Shown: piece after piece, positions 5,994 to 12,307 of the stretch
Layout: each line of letters begins with the position of its first letter
Position numbering within the stretch: the stretch's first letter is position 1
Source of the DNA: a virus
Direction: 5' to 3' (one strand)
Virus record (IMG/VR): IMGVR_UViG_3300014932_000059
Coordinates: 1-23,416 of that record
Length of the DNA stretch: 23,416 nt
Position numbers and translations under genes: made by a program
Notes under the pieces: model-generated
Database searches by the model: none
Told to the model about the DNA's origin: nothing
What the model saw: only the letters and a program-made list of their open reading frames with translations

Positions 5994-6138
5994 CTATCGT
6001 CTAAAGCAATTAGACGAAATGGATGTGACAGATATTCTTGGTTTAACTACTGAGGATATCTGTGAAAGATTTCTAGATGTAATAGAAGATAAAGCAGATG
6101 TATTAGAACAACTACTAAAGGACGACGATGACAACTAA
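5968..6138 (+). CDS. Small acidic conserved phage protein (56 aa)
   Basis: A frame of 56 residues opens with ATG inside the end of the DUF3310 gene (20-nt overlap) and runs to TAA at 6136, overlapping the next gene by 11 nt. It reads MSLTLSDIIYRLKQLDEMD, then a leucine-rich acidic segment with LGLTTEDICERF, and ends in DDDDN. The layout, a helix, LxLTxEDI, then a second helix, recalls small proteins next to DUF3310 genes in other phages. It fills an otherwise unexplained 140-nt gap. No function is known to me. Confidence 0.65.
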   Translation: MSLTLSDIIYRLKQLDEMDVTDILGLTTEDICERFLDVIEDKADVLEQLLKDDDDN

Positions 6139-6349
6139 AAAGCCGTTACATGATATGGGAGAGCCTATTAAGGATGAGATTCCTGGGTTGCGAGACTTCT
6201 TCGCTACCTCAGTATTATCAGGAGCAATTTCTGCAGCAGGTGTACCAGAGACTAACGTAAATGAATATTGTGAAGTTATTGCACATTTTTCTTATGCAAT
6301 GGCAGATGCAATGATGGCAGAAAAATATAAGAAAAACACACGACACTAA
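6128..6349 (+). CDS. Small conserved phage hypothetical protein (73 aa)
   Basis: It begins MTTKKPLHDMGE and has a central Ala/Phe-rich helical part (FFATSVLSGAISAAG) and a C-terminal AMADAMMAEKY helix. AAAGGA at 6117-6122 is a good ribosome-binding site. Short proteins of this pattern are common beside nucleotide and replication genes in phages, but no role is established to my knowledge. It is the first complete gene downstream of the promoter at 5965-5993 and lies 8 nt before the reductase, so the two are likely co-expressed. Confidence 0.65.
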   Translation: MTTKKPLHDMGEPIKDEIPGLRDFFATSVLSGAISAAGVPETNVNEYCEVIAHFSYAMADAMMAEKYKKNTRH

Positions 6350-6357
6350 GGATAAAG

Positions 6358-8259
6358 ATGTACAACACACCGTTTAGCACAGTAGGATACATTACCTACA
6401 AAAGAACTTATGCACGTCGCTTAGACGAGGCAGACATTACTAGCAAGACAGAAGAGTTTCCACAGACAGTAGAAAGAGTTATTAAAGCAACAAACGACCA
6501 ACTAGGTTGTAACTTTACCGAAGCAGAGCAAGAGCGTTTACGTAAGTATTTAACAGAACTAAAGGGAACTGTAGCAGGTCGTTTCCTTTGGCAGTTAGGA
6601 ACAGACACTGTAGGTAAGCTAGGTTTAGCTAGTTTACAGAACTGTGCCTTCACTGTAATTGATGAACCTGTTCGTCCCTTTACCTGGGCTATGGATCTAT
6701 TAATGTTAGGTTCTGGCGTTGGTTATAACATTCAAAGGAAAAACGTTGATAAACTTCCTGAAGTCAATATTAATTTTAGTGCCCCTACTCGTGTGGATAG
6801 CAATGATGCGGACTTTATTGTTCCTGATTCGAGGGAAGGCTGGGTCAGTCTCCTTGGCAAAACGCTCAAAGCAGCGTTCTTAAGTGTTAAAGAACCTACC
6901 TTTACTTACAGCACTGTATTAGTGCGTGGTAGAGGTGCTGTTATTAAGGGCTTTGGAGGCACTGCATCAGGCCCTGAAGACCTTTGTGAAGGTATTGCTA
7001 AGGTAAGTACTATCCTTGAGAAACGTGCAGGCAAGAAGCTACGTCCTATTGATTGCTTGGACATTATGAATATTATTGGTGCAATTGTCGTAGCAGGTAA
7101 TGTACGTAGATCAGCACAGATTGCTATTGGAGATGCAGACGATGTTGAGTACCTTTTGGCAAAGCGTTGGGATATGGGAAATATTCCTAGCTGGAGAGCT
7201 ATGTCTAATAATAGCGTTGTGTGTAACGATATTAAAGATTTACACGAATACTTCTGGGACGGTTACGAAGGAAAAGGGGAGCCTTATGGCCTTATCAACT
7301 TGCGTCTTTCTCGGAAGATCGGTCGTCTGGGCGATACTAATTATCCTGACCCTGATGTTATGGGTTATAATCCTTGTGCTGAGCAATCTTTAGCAGCCTA
7401 TGAGACTTGCTGTTTAGCTGAAGTTTATTTATCTAACATTGAATCTAAGAAAGAATTCATTGATGTCTGTAAGTTACTATATCGCATTAACAAGCATAGC
7501 CTTTCTTTGCCTTGTCATCTGCAGGAAACAGCCGATGTCGTTCATAAGAATATGCGTATGGGTATTGGGGTTACTGGTGTTCTACAAGCTTCTGATGTAC
7601 AACGTAGCTGGTTAAATGACGCTTATACAGAGCTACGTGCTTTTGATAAAGAGTACTCTGCTAAGCATGGCTTCCCTGAGTCTATTAAGCTGACTACAGT
7701 TAAGCCTTCAGGAACTCTATCGTTGTTACCTGGTGTTACTTCAGGTTGTCATCCAGCATACAGTCACTATATGATTAGACGTATTCGTATTGCTGCAGAC
7801 CATAGCTTAGTGCAAGTATGTCGTGAGCATGGATACCCTGTAGAGTTTCAACGTAACTTTGATGGTACTGATGACCACAGCACAATGGTAGTGTCCTTCC
7901 CTTTTGCTTATCCTGAAGGTACTAAGATTGCTGCAGAGATGACTGCTATTGACCAACTAGAAGTAGTTAAGTGGTTGCAGGCTGAGTGGTCAGATAATAG
8001 CGTTAGCTGTACTGTGTATTACCGTAAGGAAGAGTTGCCAGAGATTAAGAAGTACTTGGCTAAGAATTACAAGAACAATCATAAGTCACTTTCGTTCTTA
8101 CTTCACAATGAGCATGGTTTCAAACAGGCTCCATTAGAAGAGATTACTAAAGAAGTCTATGATGCCCTAGTTGCTAGTACAAGACTAATTACCAAAGTGG
8201 AAGATGCTTCCTTTGAAGGTGATCTAGAATGTGCTGGTGGTGTTTGCCCAGTTAAGTGA
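6358..8259 (+). CDS. Adenosylcobalamin-dependent (class II) ribonucleotide reductase, monomeric type
   Basis: It reduces ribonucleotides, probably triphosphates, to deoxyribonucleotides for phage DNA synthesis, using coenzyme B12 obtained from the host. Visible features: LQNCAF (C96) and ETCC (C351/C352) for the active-site redox pair, NPCAEQS (338-344; C340 and E342, thiyl radical site), KPSGTLSLL (449-457), and a C-terminal ECAGGVCPVK whose C625/C630 spacing matches the swinging pair of the Lactobacillus-type enzyme. All key Cys are present. The 633 residues are shorter than the 739 of L. leichmannii, as in other phage forms. A start-proximal GGATAAAG precedes the ATG. No companion class I or III subunit is present, which supports class II. 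Confidence 0.93.
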   Translation: MYNTPFSTVGYITYKRTYARRLDEADITSKTEEFPQTVERVIKATNDQLGCNFTEAEQERLRKYLTELKGTVAGRFLWQLGTDTVGKLGLASLQNCAFTVIDEPVRPFTWAMDLLMLGSGVGYNIQRKNVDKLPEVNINFSAPTRVDSNDADFIVPDSREGWVSLLGKTLKAAFLSVKEPTFTYSTVLVRGRGAVIKGFGGTASGPEDLCEGIAKVSTILEKRAGKKLRPIDCLDIMNIIGAIVVAGNVRRSAQIAIGDADDVEYLLAKRWDMGNIPSWRAMSNNSVVCNDIKDLHEYFWDGYEGKGEPYGLINLRLSRKIGRLGDTNYPDPDVMGYNPCAEQSLAAYETCCLAEVYLSNIESKKEFIDVCKLLYRINKHSLSLPCHLQETADVVHKNMRMGIGVTGVLQASDVQRSWLNDAYTELRAFDKEYSAKHGFPESIKLTTVKPSGTLSLLPGVTSGCHPAYSHYMIRRIRIAADHSLVQVCREHGYPVEFQRNFDGTDDHSTMVVSFPFAYPEGTKIAAEMTAIDQLEVVKWLQAEWSDNSVSCTVYYRKEELPEIKKYLAKNYKNNHKSLSFLLHNEHGFKQAPLEEITKEVYDALVASTRLITKVEDASFEGDLECAGGVCPVK

Positions 8260-8266
8260 GGAAGAT

Positions 8267-8542
8267 ATGGTTGATTTAACTACAGTATTTGCAGGATTGA
8301 AACGACTTGAAGATGTATTGAATACAGCAGATCAGATGATGCCTGCAGTGTTTAGTCGTTGTAAAGACGCAGGGCCTAGTGTATATGACTTAGACCCTAT
8401 TCAACAGATGTTATTGGTTCAAGATTTAATTAAGATAGTACAACCTCTTAATGATAAATTACTAGAGCTACAGACTACAGCTTTCTTTAGAGAGCTACAG
8501 CCTGAAGGTAATCCAGCTAATTATCCAGAACCAACACTATAA
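8267..8542 (+). CDS. Hypothetical protein, last gene of the + operon (91 aa)
   Basis: ATG at 8267 is preferred to the in-frame GTG at 8231 because GAGGA lies directly before it and the longer form would overlap the reductase C-terminus. The product opens MVDLTTVFAGLKRLEDVL and is helical with alternating Leu, ending in a Pro-rich NPANYPEPTL. No membrane segment or motif is recognised. It starts 7 nt after the reductase stop and is followed by the terminator, so it is expressed with the reductase. It could be a small partner of nucleotide metabolism, but nothing in the sequence shows this. Confidence 0.65.
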   Translation: MVDLTTVFAGLKRLEDVLNTADQMMPAVFSRCKDAGPSVYDLDPIQQMLLVQDLIKIVQPLNDKLLELQTTAFFRELQPEGNPANYPEPTL

Positions 8543-8567
8543 AGATTTCTCGGTAGTTGTACTTGAT

Positions 8568-8593
8568 GGGGCTACTTCGGTAGCCTCTTTTTT
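8568..8593 (+). terminator. Intrinsic terminator with UUCG loop ending the + operon
   Basis: GGCTAC (8570-8575), loop TTCG, GTAGCC (8580-8585), then TCTTTTTT. The 6-bp GC-rich stem closed by C-UUCG-G, an exceptionally stable tetraloop, followed by a T-run, is a classic rho-independent terminator. It lies 26 nt after the last + gene. In the opposite direction there is no T-run, so it should act only on the + transcript. Confidence 0.9.
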
Positions 8594-8686
8594 ATTGGTG
8601 AGGGGTTACAAACTCGCCTGCCAATTCGTTGATGCCCTAGATAGAAAGACGGAAAATCACTAGGTTCTTGATGCCCTCGTGCCGTC
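8594..8686. other. Non-coding gap between convergent arms with repeats
   Basis: No gene is seen. TTGATGCCCT occurs twice (8629-8638 and 8668-8677). AAGACGG (8646-8652) can pair with CCGTCTT (8682-8688), which includes the first bases of the endolysin stop, and CCTAG (8636-8640) can pair with CTAGG (8660-8664). The pairings overlap and are weak. The longer one, read on the - strand, ends in TTTCT and might be a poor terminator for the late transcript. Confidence 0.35.
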
Positions 8687-9274
8687 TTAACTTGTTAGAA
8701 CTTGTAAGGCTTTGTTGCACCGAGCAGTACGGTCATCTAGTCCTATCGTACCACCATTGATTTTCTTGGTAATTGCTTCTATCTGACTTGTATCAGCTAG
8801 TGCATTAAGATTATGTGTAGACCAAAACCATCCAGCACTTAACGTTGCATATTCTGGAAGACATAATAAATCAGGATTAGCGACACAATCCACACCAGTA
8901 TCCCTATTAAAATGTACATAGTTATCTTTACCAGTAAGTTGAATTAAACCACGACCATGGTACTTCCATCCGTCACCAGGCTCTGTATTACCCATACGAT
9001 TACCATAAGCGATGTTAGCAATCATCTCAGGCTTATGTTCACACTCTAGAGCCTTAGCAGCATCAAATCTACTAGGCCAAGTAGCCTGTAAAGCTGCTGC
9101 TCTATAATTTAAATTCTCTTCAACGGTTCTAAAGGAATTAGACTCATGTCCACACTGTCCTAAGAAGGCAGCTTGACGCTTAGGAGTGTTGATATAAAAT
9201 TCATTAAAAGTATTATTTAAAGGCGATAGCCATTTAGAGTCAATACCTAATGCTGTTAATTGTGCTTCAGTCAT
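8687..9274 (-). CDS. Endolysin, glycoside hydrolase family 19 type
   Basis: A 195-residue peptidoglycan hydrolase of the chitinase-like GH19 family. Diagnostic segments are FLGQCGHESNSFRT (37-50; catalytic E44), EENLNY (52-57; the second acid is probably E52 or E53) and KYHGRGLIQLTGKDNY (104-119). No signal peptide or membrane anchor is present, so release to the periplasm should depend on a holin. It is the last gene of the - strand lysis group, directly after Rz/Rz1, with its start overlapping the Rz stop (TAATG). The N-terminus MTEAQLTALGI is usual for this family in phages. Function is firm; bond specificity cannot be read directly. Confidence 0.93.
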   Translation of the reverse strand: MTEAQLTALGIDSKWLSPLNNTFNEFYINTPKRQAAFLGQCGHESNSFRTVEENLNYRAAALQATWPSRFDAAKALECEHKPEMIANIAYGNRMGNTEPGDGWKYHGRGLIQLTGKDNYVHFNRDTGVDCVANPDLLCLPEYATLSAGWFWSTHNLNALADTSQIEAITKKINGGTIGLDDRTARCNKALQVLTS

Positions 9275-9732
9275 TATTTCACCATTAAAGAGTTATACTT
9301 TCGTATAACATCATTACGTTCTATTTCTGTGGACTCGCATTGTCTTGCAAACCCGACAAGAACTTCTGCATCTGGTTCAAGTAGTCGGAGTCCTTTACTT
9401 GATATTCCAAAGGAGGTATTGGGGTTTGTTTGTAGACTGGAGTTGTGCACCCCTCTAAGCATACCAACAACGCTATCGTAGCGAGTCTGTAGTTCATCTT
9501 TCTCTTTCTGAGTGTTTTGGGATATTACTGCTTGTTGTTGTACTACTTTTGTGGTGTGTTCAAAAGCTTGTTGATTTACTTCTGCTAGTGCTGCTTTATA
9601 ATGATTGTCTGTAATGGCATAGCCTGAGTAAGCACCAAACGTAAAAGCACCTACAGCGATTGCTGCATAGATGTACGTAGAGGAGCCACTAGTAGCAAGA
9701 CTAAATAAACTGCTGAATAAGTTCTTAAACAT
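9274..9732 (-). CDS. Rz: Rz-like inner-membrane spanin (i-spanin)
   Basis: The 152-residue product has one membrane segment (about 21-40), then a hydrophilic, Gln- and Lys-rich helix (45-95) suited to a periplasmic coiled coil, and a C-terminal CESTEIERNDVIRKYNSL (132-149) like many Rz proteins. With Rz1 it would join inner and outer membranes and fuse them at lysis. The strongest support is the Rz1-like lipoprotein gene lying entirely inside it in another frame. It sits between a holin candidate and the endolysin, the expected place. It is functional only against Gram-negative hosts. Confidence 0.85.
   Translation of the reverse strand: MFKNLFSSLFSLATSGSSTYIYAAIAVGAFTFGAYSGYAITDNHYKAALAEVNQQAFEHTTKVVQQQAVISQNTQKEKDELQTRYDSVVGMLRGVHNSSLQTNPNTSFGISSKGLRLLEPDAEVLVGFARQCESTEIERNDVIRKYNSLMVK
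9321..9497 (-). CDS. Rz1: Rz1-like outer-membrane lipoprotein spanin nested within Rz
   Basis: A 58-residue frame on the same strand, fully inside the Rz gene in a different frame. It starts MNYRLATIALLVCLEGCTTP: a basic N-terminus, a hydrophobic h-region (5-14) and a lipobox LEGC with C17 as the lipidated residue. The mature part (about 42 residues) has several prolines (TPVYKQTPIPP, residues 19-29), as Rz1 proteins do. AGAAAGAGAAAG precedes the ATG. A nested, out-of-frame Rz1 is the classical lambda arrangement. The Glu at lipobox position -2 is unusual. Gene calls with a length cut-off of 60 residues would miss it. Confidence 0.85.
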   Translation of the reverse strand: MNYRLATIALLVCLEGCTTPVYKQTPIPPLEYQVKDSDYLNQMQKFLSGLQDNASPQK

Positions 9733-9968
9733 TATTTAGGATCTGGTTCTGCACCAGCCACTTGTTTACCAGCTACAGAAGCTGCTCCTGAGCCTGATAC
9801 GATGCCTAAAGCACCTGCAAGTTCAGTAAGGCTAATCTCTTTACCTGTATAGATTAAATAGATTGCAGAGCAACCAACAAGTAAGAAACCTAACATCCAT
9901 GCCCATTTAGCAATGTCGTGAGTTTGGTTGTCTTTGCCAGTAAGTATGTGTTTAAATATATCGTTCAT
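9732..9968 (-). CDS. Small membrane protein, holin candidate (78 aa)
   Basis: The product has a hydrophilic N-terminus (MNDIFKHILTGKDNQTHD), one clear membrane segment (about 23-40), a second, Gly/Ala-rich weaker hydrophobic stretch (47-66) and a polar end (AGAEPDPK). Size, membrane content and position directly before Rz, Rz1 and endolysin suit a holin that permits endolysin to leave the cytoplasm. No specific holin family is recognised, so the call rests on context. The larger protein encoded just upstream also has one membrane segment and is the alternative candidate. Overlaps: one base with Rz, ATGA with the gene before. Confidence 0.55.
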   Translation of the reverse strand: MNDIFKHILTGKDNQTHDIAKWAWMLGFLLVGCSAIYLIYTGKEISLTELAGALGIVSGSGAASVAGKQVAGAEPDPK

Positions 9969-10405
9969 TTATATCCCCAAGTTAAATAATAGGCAATGAA
10001 AGCAGCGACAATAAAACAGTACAGTTGTACACGTTTTACGTCCTTTAAATCATGTCCATATTCTTCTTTGATTTTTACTTCTTCTTTGAGCATTCGAGTC
10101 TTGATAGCTTGAATGTCATCCCATGCTTTAGGGCCATACTTATTGATGACCTCGGCTTTCATTCTTAATTCTAACTTCTTTACTTCTTCGAGTAATAAGA
10201 ATTCTTTATACGCTCTTGATACTGTGTGGTCAGGTTGTACTATTAAAGCTTTACGCTTCTCTGCTGCCATCTGTTTTGCTACATCTACAGCATCGTGTTT
10301 AATGCTCTCTATACTTTTGGTTAACTGTTTAGTGCTCTCTCTAGTTGCATCAAAACTACTACTTAGAGTTTTCACTCCTTCGTTGATACCAAAGTTGTCG
10401 GGCAT
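9965..10405 (-). CDS. Coiled-coil protein with C-terminal membrane anchor (146 aa)
   Basis: The N-terminal two thirds are helical, charged and coiled-coil-like (about 10-55 and 65-115), opening MPDNFGINEGVKTLSSSFDA. A single membrane segment at about 127-143 ends a few residues from the C-terminus (LTWGYK), giving a tail-anchored layout. The position in the lysis group suggests a role in lysis timing, or membrane attachment of another protein, but no known family is recognised. It follows the DUF6496-type gene by 6 nt and overlaps the holin candidate by 4 nt. Confidence 0.6.
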   Translation of the reverse strand: MPDNFGINEGVKTLSSSFDATRESTKQLTKSIESIKHDAVDVAKQMAAEKRKALIVQPDHTVSRAYKEFLLLEEVKKLELRMKAEVINKYGPKAWDDIQAIKTRMLKEEVKIKEEYGHDLKDVKRVQLYCFIVAAFIAYYLTWGYK

Positions 10406-10411
10406 AAGTCA

Positions 10412-10585
10412 TCATTTCATCTTTTTCTTAGCAGATTTTTTACCTGCTTTAGACATACTGGCTTTAGATTTACCAGCTTTGCTTAAAGCAATAGCAATAG
10501 CTTGCTTTTGAGGTTTACCTTCTTTCATAGAAGTACGTATATTAGAAGATACTGCTTTTTTAGATGTTCCAGTTTTTAATGGCAT
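10412..10585 (-). CDS. Small basic DUF6496-like protein (57 aa)
   Basis: The frame encodes MPLKTGTSKKAVSSNIRTSM, then EGKPQKQAIAIALSKAGK and a Lys/Ser/Ala-rich tail ending KKKMK. The pattern MPLxxG(S/T)S, then SxNI, then GxPQKQAIAIAL is that of small DUF6496-type proteins frequent in phages and some bacteria. It is strongly basic and may bind nucleic acid; that is inference. It is a real gene of 57 codons filling what would otherwise be a 180-nt gap between the structural gene at 10596 and the coiled-coil gene, and it sits in line with both on the - strand. Confidence 0.8.
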   Translation of the reverse strand: MPLKTGTSKKAVSSNIRTSMKEGKPQKQAIAIALSKAGKSKASMSKAGKKSAKKKMK

Positions 10586-10595
10586 GTTAGTTCCT

Positions 10596-10964
10596 TTAAG
10601 TTGCTTGTGTTGAGGCAGTTAAAATACCGTTAGTAAAAGTCATACTACCGTCAGTACCAGTAAGGGTTAATTTAGCAGTAGTAATTGTTCTAGTAATACC
10701 ACCAACAGGTACTATAGTTGCAGCTACGCTACCACCTGTAATAGATACGTTGTTACTATTTTCTGTAGCCATAGTACCAAGACCTAAATTAACTCTAGCA
10801 CCTGCAGCACTGTTAGCACCTGTACCGCCTTGTAGAATAGTAAGGACTACACCGCCTACTTGAGTCTGTTGAATGTAACTACCTAAGTTTAAGAACCAGT
10901 TTCTCCAACGAGCATTTTCCTCAATAGGGTCTTGTGGTATTGGAGGTAAATTATTAACACCCAT
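10596..10964 (-). CDS. Small structural protein, tail-fibre-like (122 aa)
   Basis: The N-terminus MGVNNLPPIPQDPIEENARWRNWF is followed by GGTGANSAAGARVNLGLGTMAT (47-68), a segment widespread in phage tail fibres and virion-surface proteins, and a Thr/Gly-rich beta part (GGITRTITTAKLTLTGTDGS). No enzymatic motif. It may be a minor virion or adhesin-like component. It is the gene after the ATP-grasp gene, overlapping it by one base, and separates that gene from the lysis group. Annotating it as structural rests on sequence style and the shared GGTGA segment, so confidence is moderate. Confidence 0.6.
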   Translation of the reverse strand: MGVNNLPPIPQDPIEENARWRNWFLNLGSYIQQTQVGGVVLTILQGGTGANSAAGARVNLGLGTMATENSNNVSITGGSVAATIVPVGGITRTITTAKLTLTGTDGSMTFTNGILTASTQAT

Positions 10965-12307
10965 TAATCATCTTCTCCTGATTCAACACCTGTAGCATAT
11001 CCATACTCTTGCAAAGCAGGTAAGTTCTTTTGAACCTTTTCACCAATGTCAGTACGATAAGCAATAGAGTTAGGGATCTCAATCTTCTTCTTAATCTTAC
11101 CGTATACAGACTCACGAGAAGCCTCAATAGAATCACCAAGTCCTACAACGGTGCATACATAGTCACCTGCTGTAACGAACATAGGGATATTCTCTTTAAG
11201 TTCTCCATCAATCATTGCAGGGCCTTTGCCCCACTGTACTTCACAAAGATGGACATCATTGACAGCATCTTCCATTGTCAAGCCCCAAATAGGATAACCA
11301 GAGTTTTCTTTCTTGGTCATACGGCTATATGGATAGTCAGGAATAGTAACCACTACACCACAAGCAATCTTGTCAGATACCTTTAAAGTGTCTTTACCAT
11401 CAATCATATCAAGCATCCACTGAGCAGGATCACCTTTATGTAAAGACATCTGAATGTTAAATAAAGGCCAACCTGGACGAGTAGTAAACTCCAAAGGCCA
11501 TGCTGTGCCTTTCTTATCAACAATACAGTTCACATCAATATAGCCTGTGTAGCCAATACCATGAAGCATACCTTCTAAAGGCTTTAACATTTGATCAGCA
11601 AGTTTAGAATCTTTTGTGTAGCGAACAATAGTACCTTGTTCACCTGTAGTAACACCTAGTTCACCATCCATAAGCTTTTTGTGTTCCCAAGACTCACAGA
11701 AGTACTTAGAGAAACCACCTGAACCAAACCAACCACCAACACCAAACTCAACACCTGGACGGAACTCTTGAAGAATGAACTTACCTTTAAAAGAGTTCTT
11801 TTTCTTCCAATAGCTTAGCATGTAAAGCATATCAGCAGCAGATTTAGCTACATAAGATAAAGTCTTGTCTCCATCACCAATAGGCTTAGAAACATATCTA
11901 TATGGGTTCTCTTTAACATAAGCAATAGCGTCATCATAGTTGTCAAAGGTTTGACTAGGGATGGTTTCTACACCTGCCTTGTTAAGGATAATCTCACCAT
12001 AGTCACGTTCTTGTTCCCAACTTGTGCCTTCTAAGTTAGCACCAAAGATGGGATAACCTTTATCACGGTAACGCTCTAGAGCATGAATGTAATAGATGTT
12101 ATCTGTAACAAAGATTAGGTCAGCCCAGTTCATATGGTCTTCCCAGTTGCTAACTCGTTTGATTAAACCACCATCACCGACTTCAGCACGAGAACCATCT
12201 TTATTATGACGCAGAAATAGTTTAACATCATGTCCTGCTGCTTCACTACGAAGACCAAAGGACAAAGCACAACCGCATCCTGATGGATCAATAATTAGTA
12301 TTTTCAT
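10964..12307 (-). CDS. PurD-like ATP-grasp ligase with altered signature motifs
   Basis: A 447-residue protein built like phosphoribosylamine-glycine ligase: N-terminal domain (1-100), ATP-grasp (about 100-290) and PurD-type C-terminal domain (315-430: ACGVVVTIPDYPYS, SGYPIWGL, YVCTVVGLGDSIEASRESVYGKI, YRTDIG). ATP-grasp features are the Lys in YVSKP (K141), the LQEF hinge (179-182), IDVN (257-260) and PLEFTTRPGWP (271-281). Two PurD hallmarks differ. The N-terminal GGREHAL-type loop is DPSGCGCALSFG, and the metal-binding ExN is E273-x-T275. So it may not make purines but ligate another carboxylate and amine. It sits between an ejection-protein gene (ATGA overlap) and a small structural gene, far from the nucleotide genes. 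The family is clear; the reaction is unknown. Confidence 0.82.
   Translation of the reverse strand: MKILIIDPSGCGCALSFGLRSEAAGHDVKLFLRHNKDGSRAEVGDGGLIKRVSNWEDHMNWADLIFVTDNIYYIHALERYRDKGYPIFGANLEGTSWEQERDYGEIILNKAGVETIPSQTFDNYDDAIAYVKENPYRYVSKPIGDGDKTLSYVAKSAADMLYMLSYWKKKNSFKGKFILQEFRPGVEFGVGGWFGSGGFSKYFCESWEHKKLMDGELGVTTGEQGTIVRYTKDSKLADQMLKPLEGMLHGIGYTGYIDVNCIVDKKGTAWPLEFTTRPGWPLFNIQMSLHKGDPAQWMLDMIDGKDTLKVSDKIACGVVVTIPDYPYSRMTKKENSGYPIWGLTMEDAVNDVHLCEVQWGKGPAMIDGELKENIPMFVTAGDYVCTVVGLGDSIEASRESVYGKIKKKIEIPNSIAYRTDIGEKVQKNLPALQEYGYATGVESGEDD

Noticed and set aside
8231-8266. GTG start extending the 8267 gene into the reductase end
   Set aside because: The internal ATG has GAGGA directly before it; the extension only reads the reductase C-terminal codons in another frame.
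8568-8593. Bidirectional action of the UUCG hairpin for the late transcript
   Set aside because: Read on the - strand the stem is followed by CATCAAG, not a T-run, so it should terminate only the + transcript.
10113-10511. 132-codon + strand open frame across the late region
   Set aside because: It lies opposite two well-supported - strand genes, is Leu/Ser-rich as expected of an antisense frame, and has no motif.
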